Shown: positions 25,592 through 34,885 of the stretch, piece after piece
Numbering within the stretch: position 1 is the stretch's first letter
Layout: each line of letters starts with the position of its first letter
From: Phaeospirillum tilakii
Lineage (GTDB): Bacteria; Pseudomonadota; Alphaproteobacteria; Rhodospirillales; Magnetospirillaceae
NCBI RefSeq assembly: GCF_042683125.1
Contig: NZ_JBHUIY010000005.1
Location: forward strand, 62,001-126,000
Direction: 5' to 3'
Length of the DNA stretch: 64,000 nt
Made by a program: the position numbers and the translations under genes
Notes under the pieces: model-generated
The model's database searches: none
The model's input: the letters and a program-made list of their open reading frames with translations, nothing else
Told to the model about the DNA's origin: nothing

Positions 25592-26361
25592 GCCGGGTCT
25601 CCCGCGCGGGTGAAGGTCAGGGTATGGATCACCCAGCTCAGCCGGCAGGGCGCGCCCAATGTCGCGATCACCCGCCGCAACGCGCCGGGGGCCAGCGGGC
25701 GGTGGCCGGGGCGCGGCACCGCCGCCCCCAGCGCGGCGACGGCGCGGACGAAGGCCAGCCCGTCGGCATGGGTCTCGATCAGGGTCTCGCTGTCGATCCG
25801 CCCGGCCCCGCCCGGCGGCAGCAGCGCCCGCAACCGGTCGGCGGCGGGGAAATCGGGGGTACCGGGCTGATAGCCGAGCCGGCGATGGGCGGCGGTCCAT
25901 TCGGCGAAACTGCCGGCCCCCGGCAGGGTCAGCACCAGCCGCCCGCCCGGCACCAGCAGCCGGGCCAGCCGGGCCAGCGCGGCGCCGAGATCGCCGAACC
26001 ACTGCGCCGCCAGCGACGACACCACCAGGGCGCAACTTCCCTCGGCCAGTGCCGGAGCCTCGCCGTCCATCGCCGCGAAGGCAATCCCGGCGTCGGGCAG
26101 GCGGGCGCGGGCCTGGGCCAGCATCGCCGGGCTGAGGTCGGTCGCCAGCAGCGCCCGGCCCGGCCCGACCAGCGCGGGCAGGCGGCGGGTCAGCAGCCCG
26201 GTGCCGCAGCCGATCTCCAGCACCGGCCCCGGCGGCAGCGTCAGCCCGGCCAGCCGCGCCGCCAGCCCGTCGGCCACCCGTTCCTGCATCCCGGCCACCG
26301 CGTCATAGCCGGTGGCGGCGGCGGAAAAGGCGGCGCGGATCCGCCGCTTGCGCGGGCTCAT
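25588..26361 (-). CDS. bioC: Malonyl-ACP O-methyltransferase (BioC)
   Basis: 257 residues with SAM motif I VLEIGCGTGLLTRRL and the class I methyltransferase core (LLATDLSPAMLAQAR; SSLAAQWFGDLGAAL, the latter resembling BioC). It methylates malonyl-ACP so that fatty acid synthesis can build the pimeloyl moiety. The start MSPRKRRIRAAFSAAATGYD is the typical BioC N-terminus. It lies 5 bp after bioH and overlaps bioD. Confidence 0.9.
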   Translation of the reverse strand: MSPRKRRIRAAFSAAATGYDAVAGMQERVADGLAARLAGLTLPPGPVLEIGCGTGLLTRRLPALVGPGRALLATDLSPAMLAQARARLPDAGIAFAAMDGEAPALAEGSCALVVSSLAAQWFGDLGAALARLARLLVPGGRLVLTLPGAGSFAEWTAAHRRLGYQPGTPDFPAADRLRALLPPGGAGRIDSETLIETHADGLAFVRAVAALGAAVPRPGHRPLAPGALRRVIATLGAPCRLSWVIHTLTFTRAGDPA

Positions 26362-26366
26362 CGCGG

Positions 26367-27023
26367 TCACGGCTCCTCCAGCGCCATCGGCGGCGCCACC
26401 TGGGCGGCGAAGTCGCGCAGATGGGCCTCGACCCAATCGGGATGGGTCAGCGGCAGCAGGTGGCCGGCCCGCTCCAGCAGATAGAGGTCATGGCGGGCAT
26501 AGAGGGCGCGGCTCATCGATTGCGGCACGATCACGTCGGCGGTGCCGGCCAGGGCGCGCACCGGGCAATCGAGTTCGGCCAAGGCGGCGCGCTCGTCGCA
26601 CACCGCCAGCCAGTCGAGCGCCTCGCCCAGCGGCTTGGCCCGCAGCCCGGACAGATCGGCCTGGGGCAGGCCGCAGCGGGCAAGGAACTCGGCGGTGACC
26701 CCGTGCGGATCCTCGCCGAAGCGGGCGCGCATCCGCTCGACCACCCGGGGCGAGACGCCATCGACGAAGCTGGCGGTGCGGGTGAAGGCGGGAAAGGCGT
26801 TGATCGCCAGCAGCCCGGCCCACGGGCGCGGCACGGTCGCCAGCGCCCAGGCCAGCCCCATCGAATGCGCCACCACCAGCGGCCGGCGCAGGCCGGGGCG
26901 GTCGGCCCGGCCGCTGAAGCCGAGATCGATGCAGCGGATCGGGAAATCGGTCAGACGCTCGCGCATCGGATCCCAGAAGCTGGCGTCGAACGCCCAGCCA
27001 TGCACCATCAACAGGGGAATCAC
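26367..27023 (-). CDS. bioH: Pimeloyl-ACP methyl ester esterase, BioH-like
   Basis: 218-residue alpha/beta hydrolase. LLMVHGWAFDASFW is the oxyanion loop, VVAHSMGLA holds the nucleophile (serine in an A-H-S-M-G elbow), LAGTADVIVP the acid and RAGHLLPL the histidine. Between bioF and bioC it should release pimeloyl-ACP by ester cleavage, ending the BioC-started pathway. It is shorter than E. coli BioH (256 aa), so the exact esterase subtype is uncertain. The bioF stop overlaps its start in ATGA form. Confidence 0.82.
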   Translation of the reverse strand: MIPLLMVHGWAFDASFWDPMRERLTDFPIRCIDLGFSGRADRPGLRRPLVVAHSMGLAWALATVPRPWAGLLAINAFPAFTRTASFVDGVSPRVVERMRARFGEDPHGVTAEFLARCGLPQADLSGLRAKPLGEALDWLAVCDERAALAELDCPVRALAGTADVIVPQSMSRALYARHDLYLLERAGHLLPLTHPDWVEAHLRDFAAQVAPPMALEEP

Positions 27024-28204
27024 CGCGTCTCCTCCACCGCCCGGGGGACCAGATCGATCAGGCGGTCGATATCGTCCGTCGTGTGCGCCGCCGACAACGC
27101 GAAGCGGATCCGGCTGGTGCCGGGCGGCACCGTCGGCGGCCGGATCGCCACCGCCAGCACGCCTTCGCGCTCCAGCGCCGCCGCCACCGCCAGGGTGCGG
27201 GCCTCGTCGCCCAGGATCACCGGCACGATCTGGCTGGCCGACGGCCCGGTATCCAGCCCGGCCGCCTGCAACCCGGCCCGCAGCCGAGCGGCATGGGCGG
27301 CCAGACGCGCCCGCTCGGGCCCGAGCGTCGGCACCAGCTCGACCGCCGCGTCGATCGCCCCCAGCACCGGCGGCGGCAGCGCGGTGGCATAGATCAGGCC
27401 GGAGGCGCGGTTGACCAGATAATCGGCCAGCACCGCCGAGCAGCCGACATAGGCGCCGAACGAGCCCATCCCCTTCGAGAAGGTGCCCATCGCCAGATCA
27501 ACGCCGTGGCCGGGGGTGAGGCCGAAGCCGCCCGCCCCCATCACCCCGGTGGCGTGGGCCTCGTCGAGATAAAGCAGGGCGTTCCAGCGCGCGGCGATCG
27601 CGGCGAGGCGGCCGACGTCGCTGACGTCGCCATCCATGCTGAACACCGTCTCGGACACGATCACCCGGGGCGCGCCGGGGGATTCAGCCGCGGCGGCGGC
27701 CAGCAGGGTTTCGAGATGGTCGAGATCGTCGTGGCGGTAGCGCCGCGCCCGCGCCCCGGCCAGGGTCAGCCCGGCATGCAGGCTGGCATGGATCAGCCGG
27801 TCGGCGAACACCAGCGGCTCGGCCTCCCACAGCGCGCGGTCGAGCAGCGCCGCCAGCACCGAGGCGTTGGCCTGCCAGCCGCTGACCAGCACCAGCGCCG
27901 CCTCGCTGCCCTTGGCCCGGGCGATCCGCGCCTCGACCGCCTGATAGGCGGCGAGATGGCCGCTGACCAGCCGCGAGGCGCCGGCCCCGGTGCCGTATTC
28001 GGCCGCCCAGGCGCGGGCTCGCTCGATCAAAGCGGGATGGTGGGACAGGCCGAGATAGTCGTTGGAGGAGAAATCGACCAGTTCGCGGCCATGGCGGCGC
28101 ACCCGGCCGCCGGGCAGGCGTTCGACCGGAGTGAGGGAGCGCTTCCGTCCGGCGGCGGCGAGCCTGTCCAGGGCGGCGGCGGCGAGGGCGTCCAGACCGT
28201 GCAT
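27020..28204 (-). CDS. bioF: 8-amino-7-oxononanoate synthase (BioF)
   Basis: 394-residue alpha-oxoamine synthase condensing pimeloyl-ACP with L-alanine. The PLP lysine is Lys244 in GTFSKGMGSFG, and LYLDEAHATGVMG and FSSNDYLGLSHHP are family marks. The start ATG at 28204 has a poor ribosome site; a non-ATG start a little upstream is possible. It is the first gene of the minus-strand bioF-bioH-bioC-bioD-bioA cluster and diverges from bioB with about 100 bp between. Confidence 0.94.
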   Translation of the reverse strand: MHGLDALAAAALDRLAAAGRKRSLTPVERLPGGRVRRHGRELVDFSSNDYLGLSHHPALIERARAWAAEYGTGAGASRLVSGHLAAYQAVEARIARAKGSEAALVLVSGWQANASVLAALLDRALWEAEPLVFADRLIHASLHAGLTLAGARARRYRHDDLDHLETLLAAAAAESPGAPRVIVSETVFSMDGDVSDVGRLAAIAARWNALLYLDEAHATGVMGAGGFGLTPGHGVDLAMGTFSKGMGSFGAYVGCSAVLADYLVNRASGLIYATALPPPVLGAIDAAVELVPTLGPERARLAAHAARLRAGLQAAGLDTGPSASQIVPVILGDEARTLAVAAALEREGVLAVAIRPPTVPPGTSRIRFALSAAHTTDDIDRLIDLVPRAVEETR

Positions 28205-28237
28205 CAGGGCTTGGTCATAGATCGTTTTCGCGCCTGT

Positions 28238-28267
28238 TGCAAAGCCCGCATGCGCCGCTCTACTCTC
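28238..28267 (+). promoter_or_regulatory. Candidate bioB promoter
   Basis: TTGCAA, 18 bp, TACTCT lies in the bioF-bioB gap, about 35 bp upstream of the bioB start. Both hexamers are weak matches, so confidence is low. No BirA or BioR operator was recognised. Confidence 0.25.
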
Positions 28268-28302
28268 CGCCCCCGTCAGACAGAAAGGCACAGGGGAGCG
28301 AC

Positions 28303-29307
28303 GTGACCATCGACACGGCAAAGATCAGCACGGCGGGCGGCACCATCGGCGCGGCCGATGACGGACTGCGCCACGACTGGAGCAAGGACGAGGTCGAGGC
28401 GCTGTTCGCGCAGCCCTTCATCGACCTGCTGTTCCAGGCCCAGACCGTCCACCGCGCCCATTTCGATCCCAACCGGATCCAGATCAGCAGCCTGCTGTCG
28501 ATCAAGACCGGCGCCTGCCCCGAGGACTGCACCTATTGCGCCCAGAGCGCCCATCACCACACCGGCCTGGAGCGCGAGAAGCTGCTGGCGGTCGAGGAAG
28601 TGGTGGCGGCGGCGGCCAAGGCCAAGGCGGAAGGCGCCTCGCGCTTCTGCATGGGCGCGGCGTGGCGCGGCCCGCACGGCGACGATTTCCAGGTCGCGAT
28701 GGCGATGATCGAGGGGGTCAAGGCGCTGGGGATGGAAACCTGCGCCAGCTTCGGCGCCCTGACCCGCGAACAGGCCCGCCAGCTGAAGGCGGCCGGGCTC
28801 GATTATTACAACCACAACATCGACACCAGCCCCGAGCATTACCCCAACATCGTCACCACCCGCAGCTTCGAGGACCGGCTGGAGACGATCCAGAACGTCC
28901 AGGAGGAAGGGCTGCATGTCTGCACCGGCGGCATCGTCGGGCTGGGCGAGACCCCGACCGACCGCGCCGGCATGCTGCTGACCCTGGCCAACCTGCCCAA
29001 GCATCCCGACAGCGTGCCGATCAACCTGCTGGTACCGATCGAGGGCACCCCGCTGGCCGAGGCCAAGGTCGAGCGGCCCGACCCGTTCGACTTCATCCGC
29101 GTCATCGCCGTCGCCCGCATCCTGATGCCGCGCTCGTTCGTCCGCCTGTCGGCCGGGCGCGAGGGGATGAACGACGAGATGCAGACCCTCTGTTTCTTCG
29201 CCGGGGCCAATTCGGTGTTCTGCGGCCGCAAGCTGCTGACCGCCCCCAACGCCCCGGTCGGTCAGGCGCTCGGCCTGTTCGACCGGCTCGGCCTCAAGCC
29301 GCTGTAA
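28303..29307 (+). CDS. bioB: Biotin synthase (BioB)
   Basis: 334 residues from a GTG start favoured by AGGGGAG about 7 nt upstream; a longer ATG start at 28237 lacks this. The radical SAM motif CPEDCTYC gives Cys72, Cys76 and Cys79. Later motifs (YYNHNIDTSPEHY; CTGGIVGLGET; LSAGREGMND) supply the [2Fe-2S] ligands that BioB uses to insert sulfur into dethiobiotin. It diverges from bioF, completing a full local biotin pathway from malonyl-ACP to biotin. Confidence 0.95.
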   Translation: MTIDTAKISTAGGTIGAADDGLRHDWSKDEVEALFAQPFIDLLFQAQTVHRAHFDPNRIQISSLLSIKTGACPEDCTYCAQSAHHHTGLEREKLLAVEEVVAAAAKAKAEGASRFCMGAAWRGPHGDDFQVAMAMIEGVKALGMETCASFGALTREQARQLKAAGLDYYNHNIDTSPEHYPNIVTTRSFEDRLETIQNVQEEGLHVCTGGIVGLGETPTDRAGMLLTLANLPKHPDSVPINLLVPIEGTPLAEAKVERPDPFDFIRVIAVARILMPRSFVRLSAGREGMNDEMQTLCFFAGANSVFCGRKLLTAPNAPVGQALGLFDRLGLKPL

Positions 29308-29324
29308 TGGAGTCCGGCCCGCCC

Positions 29325-29927
29325 TCAGGAGGCCGTCTCCCCGGCGGGAGGCGGCGCGGCGGGGTGTGAGGCGGCGGGTTGCGGCACGGCGGGGGGCGGC
29401 GCGGCGGGAGCGGGCGCCTCGCCGACCTCGATCCCCTTCGGCTTGACCACCGTCTCGGGCAGGTCCTTGGCGGGCAGCACCCGTTGATAATGACCGCTGG
29501 TCTGGACCATCACCCGGTCGCCGACCTCGATCGGGCGGTCGTCATCGTCGATGTTCTGGACGATCGTCACCGTCTTGCCGCTCGACAGGGTAATCAGATA
29601 TTCGAGCCCGTCGCGATTGGCGAGAATCTGTTCGGTAATCGACCCGCTGGCGATCCCGGTCACCGCGCCGCTGAGCGAGGAGGCGACGCTGGTCGCGCCA
29701 TCGCCGAACTGCGCCCCCACCATCGATTGGGTGCCGCCCCCCAGCAACGCCCCGATTCCGGTATTTTCGCCCTGAATCCGAATCTCGCGTTTGGCCAGCA
29801 CCGTGCCGAACTCGACCGGCGTGAGCTTGCCGACATCCTGGTAGGAATAACGGTTCTGGGTCGAAACCCCGCAGCCGGCGAGCAGCAGCGCCGCCAGCAC
29901 TCCCGGGACGAGAACACGAATCCTCAT
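29325..29927 (-). CDS. Outer-membrane lipoprotein with glycine-zipper segment (SlyB-like)
   Basis: 200 residues. The lipobox LLLAGCGVS near residue 19 follows a signal sequence MRIRVLVPGVLAAL. A Gly/Ala-rich zipper (TGIGALLGGGTQSMVGAQFGDGA...SGAVTGIASG, about 57-100) precedes a small beta domain (EYLITLSSGKTVTIVQNI). The tail after 160 is Pro/Ala-rich. This is the SlyB/17-kDa antigen plan. The start at 29927 has AAGGAG 7 nt upstream; an ATG five codons earlier lacks one. Convergent with bioB. Confidence 0.82.
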   Translation of the reverse strand: MRIRVLVPGVLAALLLAGCGVSTQNRYSYQDVGKLTPVEFGTVLAKREIRIQGENTGIGALLGGGTQSMVGAQFGDGATSVASSLSGAVTGIASGSITEQILANRDGLEYLITLSSGKTVTIVQNIDDDDRPIEVGDRVMVQTSGHYQRVLPAKDLPETVVKPKGIEVGEAPAPAAPPPAVPQPAASHPAAPPPAGETAS

Positions 29928-30117
29928 GCCGCACTCCTTCATCCAGTCTCCTTTCCTGCCGCGCCGGGAGGGACCGACCCTGCCGACGGCGGCTCGACCC
30001 ATAGCCCCCCTATCGGGTTTTTCTGTGACGGAGCCGGAAGAAAAAGGAACTCGGGGGTCGGCAGAGGCCGGTCCTCCCCGTGTCAGCGCGGGGCAAGGCG
30101 CCAGGCGGCTCCCGGGG

Positions 30118-30140
30118 ATGCGCGGATCAAGTCCGCGCAT
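30118..30140. repeat. Short palindrome in the lipoprotein-rpmJ gap
   Basis: ATGCGCGGA pairs with TCCGCGCAT around TCAAG. The 29928-30335 gap has no gene. It holds this hairpin and the rpmJ promoter. Similar ATGCGCGGATCAAG-type motifs are common dispersed elements in related genomes. Confidence 0.5.
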
Positions 30141-30233
30141 GACGGAATCAAAGAGCGGCAGCCCCGCAGGGGGCGGACACGATCCGGGAGGCCCCGAAAA
30201 AGCGGGGCGCCCCAGGCAGAAGCATGGCGGAGG

Positions 30234-30262
30234 TTGACAGGCCTGGGGGCTTTCCGTATTGT
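30234..30262 (+). promoter_or_regulatory. Strong sigma70 promoter of rpmJ
   Basis: A perfect -35 TTGACA (30234-30239), 17-bp spacer and -10 TATTGT (30257-30262), about 74 bp upstream of the rpmJ start. Best promoter match in the window. Confidence 0.75.
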
Positions 30263-30335
30263 CCCGACCCTCCGGTCGCGCACCCCCGGTGACGCCGTTA
30301 CGGGCGACCATGTCGTTTTTCCAGGAAGAGCACTC

Positions 30336-30461
30336 ATGAAGATCCGCAACTCGCTGAAGTCGGCCAAGCTGCGCGACAAGAACTGCCGCATCGTTCGTCG
30401 CAAGGGCCGCGTCTACATCATCAACAAGACCAACCCGCGCTACAAGGCCCGCCAGGGCTGA
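30336..30461 (+). CDS. rpmJ: Ribosomal protein bL36 (short, zinc-free form)
   Basis: 41 residues, MKIRNSLKSAKLRDKNCRIV..., ending NPRYKARQG. It matches the YkgO/C-minus form of bL36 that lacks the Cys/His zinc site; only one Cys remains. This form is usual in alphaproteobacteria. It is a large-subunit protein. It has its own strong promoter and an intrinsic terminator after the stop. Confidence 0.96.
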   Translation: MKIRNSLKSAKLRDKNCRIVRRKGRVYIINKTNPRYKARQG

Positions 30462-30488
30462 ACGCGCCCGCCGTCACGGCGAGCCCGC

Positions 30489-30517
30489 GGCCGCGTCTCC
30501 CTGCCGGGAGCGCGGCC
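30489..30517 (+). terminator. Intrinsic terminator of rpmJ
   Basis: GGCCGCG-t-CTCCC (30489-30501) pairs with GGGAG-CGCGGCC (30506-30517), followed by TTCGTCGTTT, 28 bp after the rpmJ stop. It also lies just before the end of the convergent kinase gene. Confidence 0.75.
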
Positions 30518-30539
30518 TTCGTCGTTTCCGGGGGGTAGC

Positions 30540-33500
30540 TCAGCGTTCCGCCGCGCCGATCGCGGCGACGGCGCGCTCGACCTCGGCGAAGGCGATCCGC
30601 ACCGCCGGCAGGATCGCGGCCACCGCCGGATCCTCCTCGGCGCTGGCGATCTCGATCGCCGCGCACAGCCGGCCCAGCCGCATCGCCCCGGCGCTGTAGG
30701 CGGCGCCCTTGGCCGAATGGGCCGCCTCGCGCGCCGCCAGGGCCTCCCCCGCCCCCAGCGCGTTTTCCAGCTCCGACAGCAGCGGCCGGGTCGAATCGAG
30801 GAACAGCTCGAGCATCTCGCGCGCCTCGGCCCCGATCCCGCCGAACAAAGCCAGCATCGGCGCGGGATCGAGCACCTGCGGCACCGGATCGACCGCCGCC
30901 AGGGTCAGCGGCGAGATCGGCGACGCGGGAGGGCGGCGGCGGCGCAGCGGGGTCGCCGCCGGCAGCCAGCGCCGCAGCGCGGCATCGAGCCGGGCGATGT
31001 CGATCGGCTTGGCGATGAAATCGTCCATCCCGCATTCGCGGCAGCGGCGGGCGGTGCCGGACAGGGCGTCGGCGGTCAGGGCGATGATCGGCAGCGCCGT
31101 CCCGTCGCCGCCCTCCCCGTCCGCCGCACCGTCGGCCTCGGCGGCGCGGATCCGCTGGGTCAGGTCGTAGCCGTCCATCTCCGGCATGTGGCAGTCGGTC
31201 AGCAGCAGGCCGTAGCGGCCGGCCTGAAGCCGCTCCCACGCCTCGGCGCCGTTGCCGACCAGTTCGATCGCATAGCCGAGCCGTTCCATCAGGTGGCGGA
31301 TCACCACCCGGTTGGTCGGATTGTCCTCGGCCACCAGCACCAGGGCGCCGGCCGCCTCGGCCTCGGCCGCCAAGGGCGGCGACCACACCGCCAGCGCCGG
31401 CTCGGCCGCGCCGGGGGCGAGCGGGTCGTCTTCCAGCTCGACCCGGCCGGCGGCGGCGGCGACGGTGCGCCACAGGACGCGGCGGCGCACCGGCTTGGGC
31501 AGCAGGGCGAACAGCCCGGCCGCCTCGGCCTCGGCGGCGGCCAGCGCCAGCCCGGCCGAGGAGGTCATCACCACCACCCGGGTGCCGCCGGCGCCCTCGG
31601 CCCGCCGCATCAGTTCCTGGGCCAGCCCGAAACGCTGGCGCGGATCCTCGCCGCCGTCGAGCAGCAGCACCTCGTAGCTCCAGCCGGCCAGCGCCGCCGC
31701 CCGCACCGCCGCCAGCGCCCCCTCGTCCGACACCACCACCGCCACCTGGGCCCCCAGCGCGCCGAGATAGAGCCGCAGGCCCTCGGCGGCGACCGGGCCC
31801 TCGGCCAGCACCAGCACCGCCACCCCGGACAGATCGGGGCCGGGCTCGGGGGTCGGCTCCTCGACCGGCAGCGGCACGGTGAAATGGAAGGTGGCGCCCC
31901 GGCCGGGCTGGCTTTCCACCCCGATCTCGCCGCGCATCATCTCGACCAGCCGGCGGCAGATCGACAGGCCGAGCCCGGTGCCGCCATAGCGGCGCGAGAT
32001 CGAGGCGTCGGCCTGCATGAACGGCTCGAACAGCCGGGCCTGCTGCTCGGCATCGAGGCCGATGCCGGTGTCGCTGACCGCGACGGTCAGGCGCAGCGGC
32101 CGCACCCGGGGATCCCCGGTGGTGGCGGCGATGCGGACATAGCCGGATTCGGTGAATTTGATCGCGTTGCCGGCGAGGTTGGTGATGATCTGCCTGAGCC
32201 GCAGCGGGTCGCCCCGCCCGCGCGCCGGCAGGGCCGGATCGACATAGGTGATCAGGCCGATCCCCTTTTCGCGGGCGCGCGGGGCGAGCAGCTCGGCGAC
32301 GTCCTCGATCAGGTCGAGCGGGGCGAGGTCGGTCAGTTCGAGCGGCAGCCGCCCGGCCTCGATCTTCGAGAAATCGAGCACGTCGTCGAGGATGGTCAGC
32401 AAAGCGGCGGCGGAATCGCTGATCACCCGGGCCATCTCGCGCGGCTCGGACGGCAGCGGCATGTCCTGGAGCAGATGGGCCATCGTCAGCACCCCGTTCA
32501 TCGGGGTGCGGATCTCGTGGCTCATGGTGGCGAGGAACAGCGACTTGGCCTGATTGGCCTCCTCGGCCATCCGCTTGGCCTCGGCCAGCGCCGCTTCCTC
32601 CTGCTTGTGGCGGGTGATGTCGATCGAGGAGACGATCGCCGCCGCCTCGCCGTCCATCTCGATCCGCGCCGCCGACAGGATCGCCCAGAACTGATGGCCG
32701 TCGCTGCGGCGCAGCCGGCATTCGAACGCGGTGACGTAGCCGGTCTTCAACACCAGCTCGACCAGCCGCAGCCGGTCGGCCGGATCGGTGTAGAAGGCGC
32801 CGACATCGAGCCCGATCGCCTGCTCGTCGGGCACGCGGTACAGCTCGGTCCAGCGCGGATTGACCTGGACCAGCCGGCTGTCGCGCACCCGCCAGATCGC
32901 CAGCGCCAGCGGCGAGGTGTCGAGGATGCGGCGCAGCCGGGTCTCGCTCTCGACCAGGGCCTGGCTCGATTCGCGCAGCCGGGCCATCGCGTCGCGGAAC
33001 ACCCCCAGTTCGGCCGCCATGTCGGCGATCTCGTCCTTGCCGCCGCGCGGGATCAGGGCGTGGAAATCGCCCTCGACGATGCGGTGCATCGCCTCGGCCA
33101 GCCCCGACAGCCGCCCGACCAGATTGCGGCCGAGATAGAACCAGACGAACAGCAGCGGCCCGAACAGGGTCAGCACCCCGACCACCAGCAGGGTGCGGCG
33201 GCCATTGGCCACCGCCGCCTCGGCCCGGCGCTCGTCGTCGGCGGCGACCGCCTCGGCCGCCGACACCAGCCGCCCGACCGTCGCCGCGGTGCGCGCCACC
33301 AGATCGCGCCCCTCCTCGGCGGCGGCGGCGAGACGGGCGTCGGTCTGCATCTGGAGCATGCGCAGTTCGAACACGTTGCCGGCGCCGCTGCCGAGCGCGA
33401 TCACCCGCCGCGCCAGCCCGCCATCCGGCCCGGCGGCGCGTTCCGACAGCAGCACCAGCCGCCGCGCCTCGGCGGCATAGGCGGCGCGCAGTTCGGCCAG

Positions 33501-34106
33501 CTTGTCGAGGTCGGCGGCGCCGGCCGCCTCGCGCAGCAGGGTGGCGGCCAGCATCACCGCCGGCGCCGGCGGCCCGCCCGGGCGGTCGAACGCGCCGCGC
33601 AGGTCGTGATCGAGCTGGATCACCGCCGCCGCCTGGGCGCGGGCGCGCTCGGCCAGTTGCAGCCGGCGATCGACCTGGATGTTGCGGTCGATCAGATTGT
33701 CGGCGAAGGTCGCGACCAACGAGCGCAGTTCCTCGACCCGGCCCCGGTCGGTCGCCGCCCCGGCCAGCCCGTCGATCAGGTCGAGCAGATGGCCGATCTG
33801 CTGCTGGAGAGCGACAAAATTGTTCTGGCGCTGGAACTGGCTGGACGAGGAATCGAGCGCCGGGGCGGCGGCGGCCAGCCGCGCCGTCGCCTCGGACAGC
33901 TTGAGGGCATGGGTGACGCTCGGCAGGTTGGTGCGGGTCATCCCGGCCAGCAGCCGTTCGATGTCGCTGTAGCCGACCCAGGTCAGGCCGGCCGCGACCA
34001 GCATCATCGCCGCCACCGCGCCGACCGCCACCACCAGCTTGGCCCGGATGCCGAACCGCCAGCGCCGGGCCGGGCGCGGCGCCGTTTCCGCGTTCTCCTG
34101 CGCCAC
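30540..34106 (-). CDS. Hybrid sensor histidine kinase, TorS/BarA-like architecture
   Basis: 1188 residues. Order: TM1 (about 23-45), a helical periplasmic sensor of TorS kind (about 46-310), TM2 (about 312-335), HAMP (335-390), PAS (395-515), HisKA with phospho-acceptor His529 in SHEIRTPMNG, HATPase (DTGIGLD, GGTGLGLSICRR), a first receiver that looks degenerate (about 765-885; it lacks the usual paired acidic start), a good receiver with Asp971 in LLLTDCHMPEMDGYD, and a C-terminal HPt with His1130 in AHSAKG. Such proteins run a four-step phosphorelay to a cognate response regulator, which is not in this window. Ligand unknown. Confidence 0.9.
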   Translation of the reverse strand: MAQENAETAPRPARRWRFGIRAKLVVAVGAVAAMMLVAAGLTWVGYSDIERLLAGMTRTNLPSVTHALKLSEATARLAAAAPALDSSSSQFQRQNNFVALQQQIGHLLDLIDGLAGAATDRGRVEELRSLVATFADNLIDRNIQVDRRLQLAERARAQAAAVIQLDHDLRGAFDRPGGPPAPAVMLAATLLREAAGAADLDKLAELRAAYAAEARRLVLLSERAAGPDGGLARRVIALGSGAGNVFELRMLQMQTDARLAAAAEEGRDLVARTAATVGRLVSAAEAVAADDERRAEAAVANGRRTLLVVGVLTLFGPLLFVWFYLGRNLVGRLSGLAEAMHRIVEGDFHALIPRGGKDEIADMAAELGVFRDAMARLRESSQALVESETRLRRILDTSPLALAIWRVRDSRLVQVNPRWTELYRVPDEQAIGLDVGAFYTDPADRLRLVELVLKTGYVTAFECRLRRSDGHQFWAILSAARIEMDGEAAAIVSSIDITRHKQEEAALAEAKRMAEEANQAKSLFLATMSHEIRTPMNGVLTMAHLLQDMPLPSEPREMARVISDSAAALLTILDDVLDFSKIEAGRLPLELTDLAPLDLIEDVAELLAPRAREKGIGLITYVDPALPARGRGDPLRLRQIITNLAGNAIKFTESGYVRIAATTGDPRVRPLRLTVAVSDTGIGLDAEQQARLFEPFMQADASISRRYGGTGLGLSICRRLVEMMRGEIGVESQPGRGATFHFTVPLPVEEPTPEPGPDLSGVAVLVLAEGPVAAEGLRLYLGALGAQVAVVVSDEGALAAVRAAALAGWSYEVLLLDGGEDPRQRFGLAQELMRRAEGAGGTRVVVMTSSAGLALAAAEAEAAGLFALLPKPVRRRVLWRTVAAAAGRVELEDDPLAPGAAEPALAVWSPPLAAEAEAAGALVLVAEDNPTNRVVIRHLMERLGYAIELVGNGAEAWERLQAGRYGLLLTDCHMPEMDGYDLTQRIRAAEADGAADGEGGDGTALPIIALTADALSGTARRCRECGMDDFIAKPIDIARLDAALRRWLPAATPLRRRRPPASPISPLTLAAVDPVPQVLDPAPMLALFGGIGAEAREMLELFLDSTRPLLSELENALGAGEALAAREAAHSAKGAAYSAGAMRLGRLCAAIEIASAEEDPAVAAILPAVRIAFAEVERAVAAIGAAER

Positions 34107-34318
34107 GCGACCGCCTTTTCTGCCCCGGGCGCCGCCGTGCCAGCGCGGCGGTACCCCGCCGCATCATGCCTGAGCGCGAAAACCTCGCCCAGGGGGCATT
34201 TTCGCCGGGGCGGGCTTCCGCAATGGGGCCGAGCCCCCCGGGTTCCCTTTGCCGGGAAACGGCTCTAGTCTGGCCGCGACAGGGGCCGGACGGCCGGCCC
34301 GGCATGAGGGGATGGGGA

Positions 34319-34741
34319 ATGGGGATTGCTTACGTCGCCAGAAGCAAGACGCTCCAGGCCTGGGGCTCGGATGTCGGCCTGGGCAAGAATCTCTACAAGG
34401 TCGGCTATGTCGCCGAGGGCAGCCCGGCCGAGGCGCTGGCCGCCGGGCTGGCCGGGGCGAGCGACTGGAGCGTGGTCGCCAGCCGGGCGGCCGATCCGGC
34501 CGACGAGGACGAACTGCTGACCCGGCTGGCCACGCGGGAGAAGCTGGTCGATCCGGCCTATTATCCCCGGCTGCGGGGGGAGCGCGGAATCGTCAAGGTC
34601 AACCCGGCGGCGATCGAGAACGTGATGCGGGTCCGCCTCGCCCTCGAAACCGGGGCCGAGCCCGACGTGATCAAGGTCAAGCCGACCGACATCGCCCGCC
34701 TGCTGCTCGACGCCGCCTGTCCGCGCGCCGAGCCGGACTGA
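34319..34741 (+). CDS. Conserved-looking hypothetical protein
   Basis: 140 residues from MGIAYVARSKTLQAWG; AGGGGA lies about 8 nt upstream. The middle (KNLYKVGYVAEGSPAEALAAGL) weakly recalls the start of GIY-YIG/T5orf172 domains, where a short beta hairpin precedes a helix, but the nuclease residues are not convincing. The rest mixes helices with short strands (VKVNPAAIENVMRVRLALETG). No signal or TM segment. It precedes the Nfn-type gene by 144 bp on the same strand. Confidence 0.7.
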   Translation: MGIAYVARSKTLQAWGSDVGLGKNLYKVGYVAEGSPAEALAAGLAGASDWSVVASRAADPADEDELLTRLATREKLVDPAYYPRLRGERGIVKVNPAAIENVMRVRLALETGAEPDVIKVKPTDIARLLLDAACPRAEPD

Positions 34742-34782
34742 TTCCGCGCCGCCGGCCGGGGCGGCGACACGGTTTTGCCGTT

Positions 34783-34810
34783 TTGCCTTCCCGCCGAGTT
34801 CGGCTACCCT
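34783..34810 (+). promoter_or_regulatory. Candidate promoter for the Nfn-type gene
   Basis: TTGCCT, a 16-bp spacer and TACCCT lie about 76 bp upstream of the start. Moderate match only. Confidence 0.3.
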
Positions 34811-34885
34811 GCCTGGGGAAGGCCCACGGGATCCCGATCCCGACGGCGCGCCTTCATCCCTGCGACGGCCCGGGGGGGTTCCGGC

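Noticed and set aside
30717..34268. A very long plus-strand open frame (over 1100 codons) opposite the hybrid kinase
   Set aside because: It is antisense to a clear multi-domain kinase, has His/Gln/Arg/Gly-rich composition typical of shadow frames in GC-rich DNA, and shows no domain.
34319..34741. Possible GIY-YIG/T5orf172 nuclease
   Set aside because: Only the KNLYKVGYV stretch is suggestive; the catalytic Arg and Glu cannot be placed, so it is left as hypothetical.
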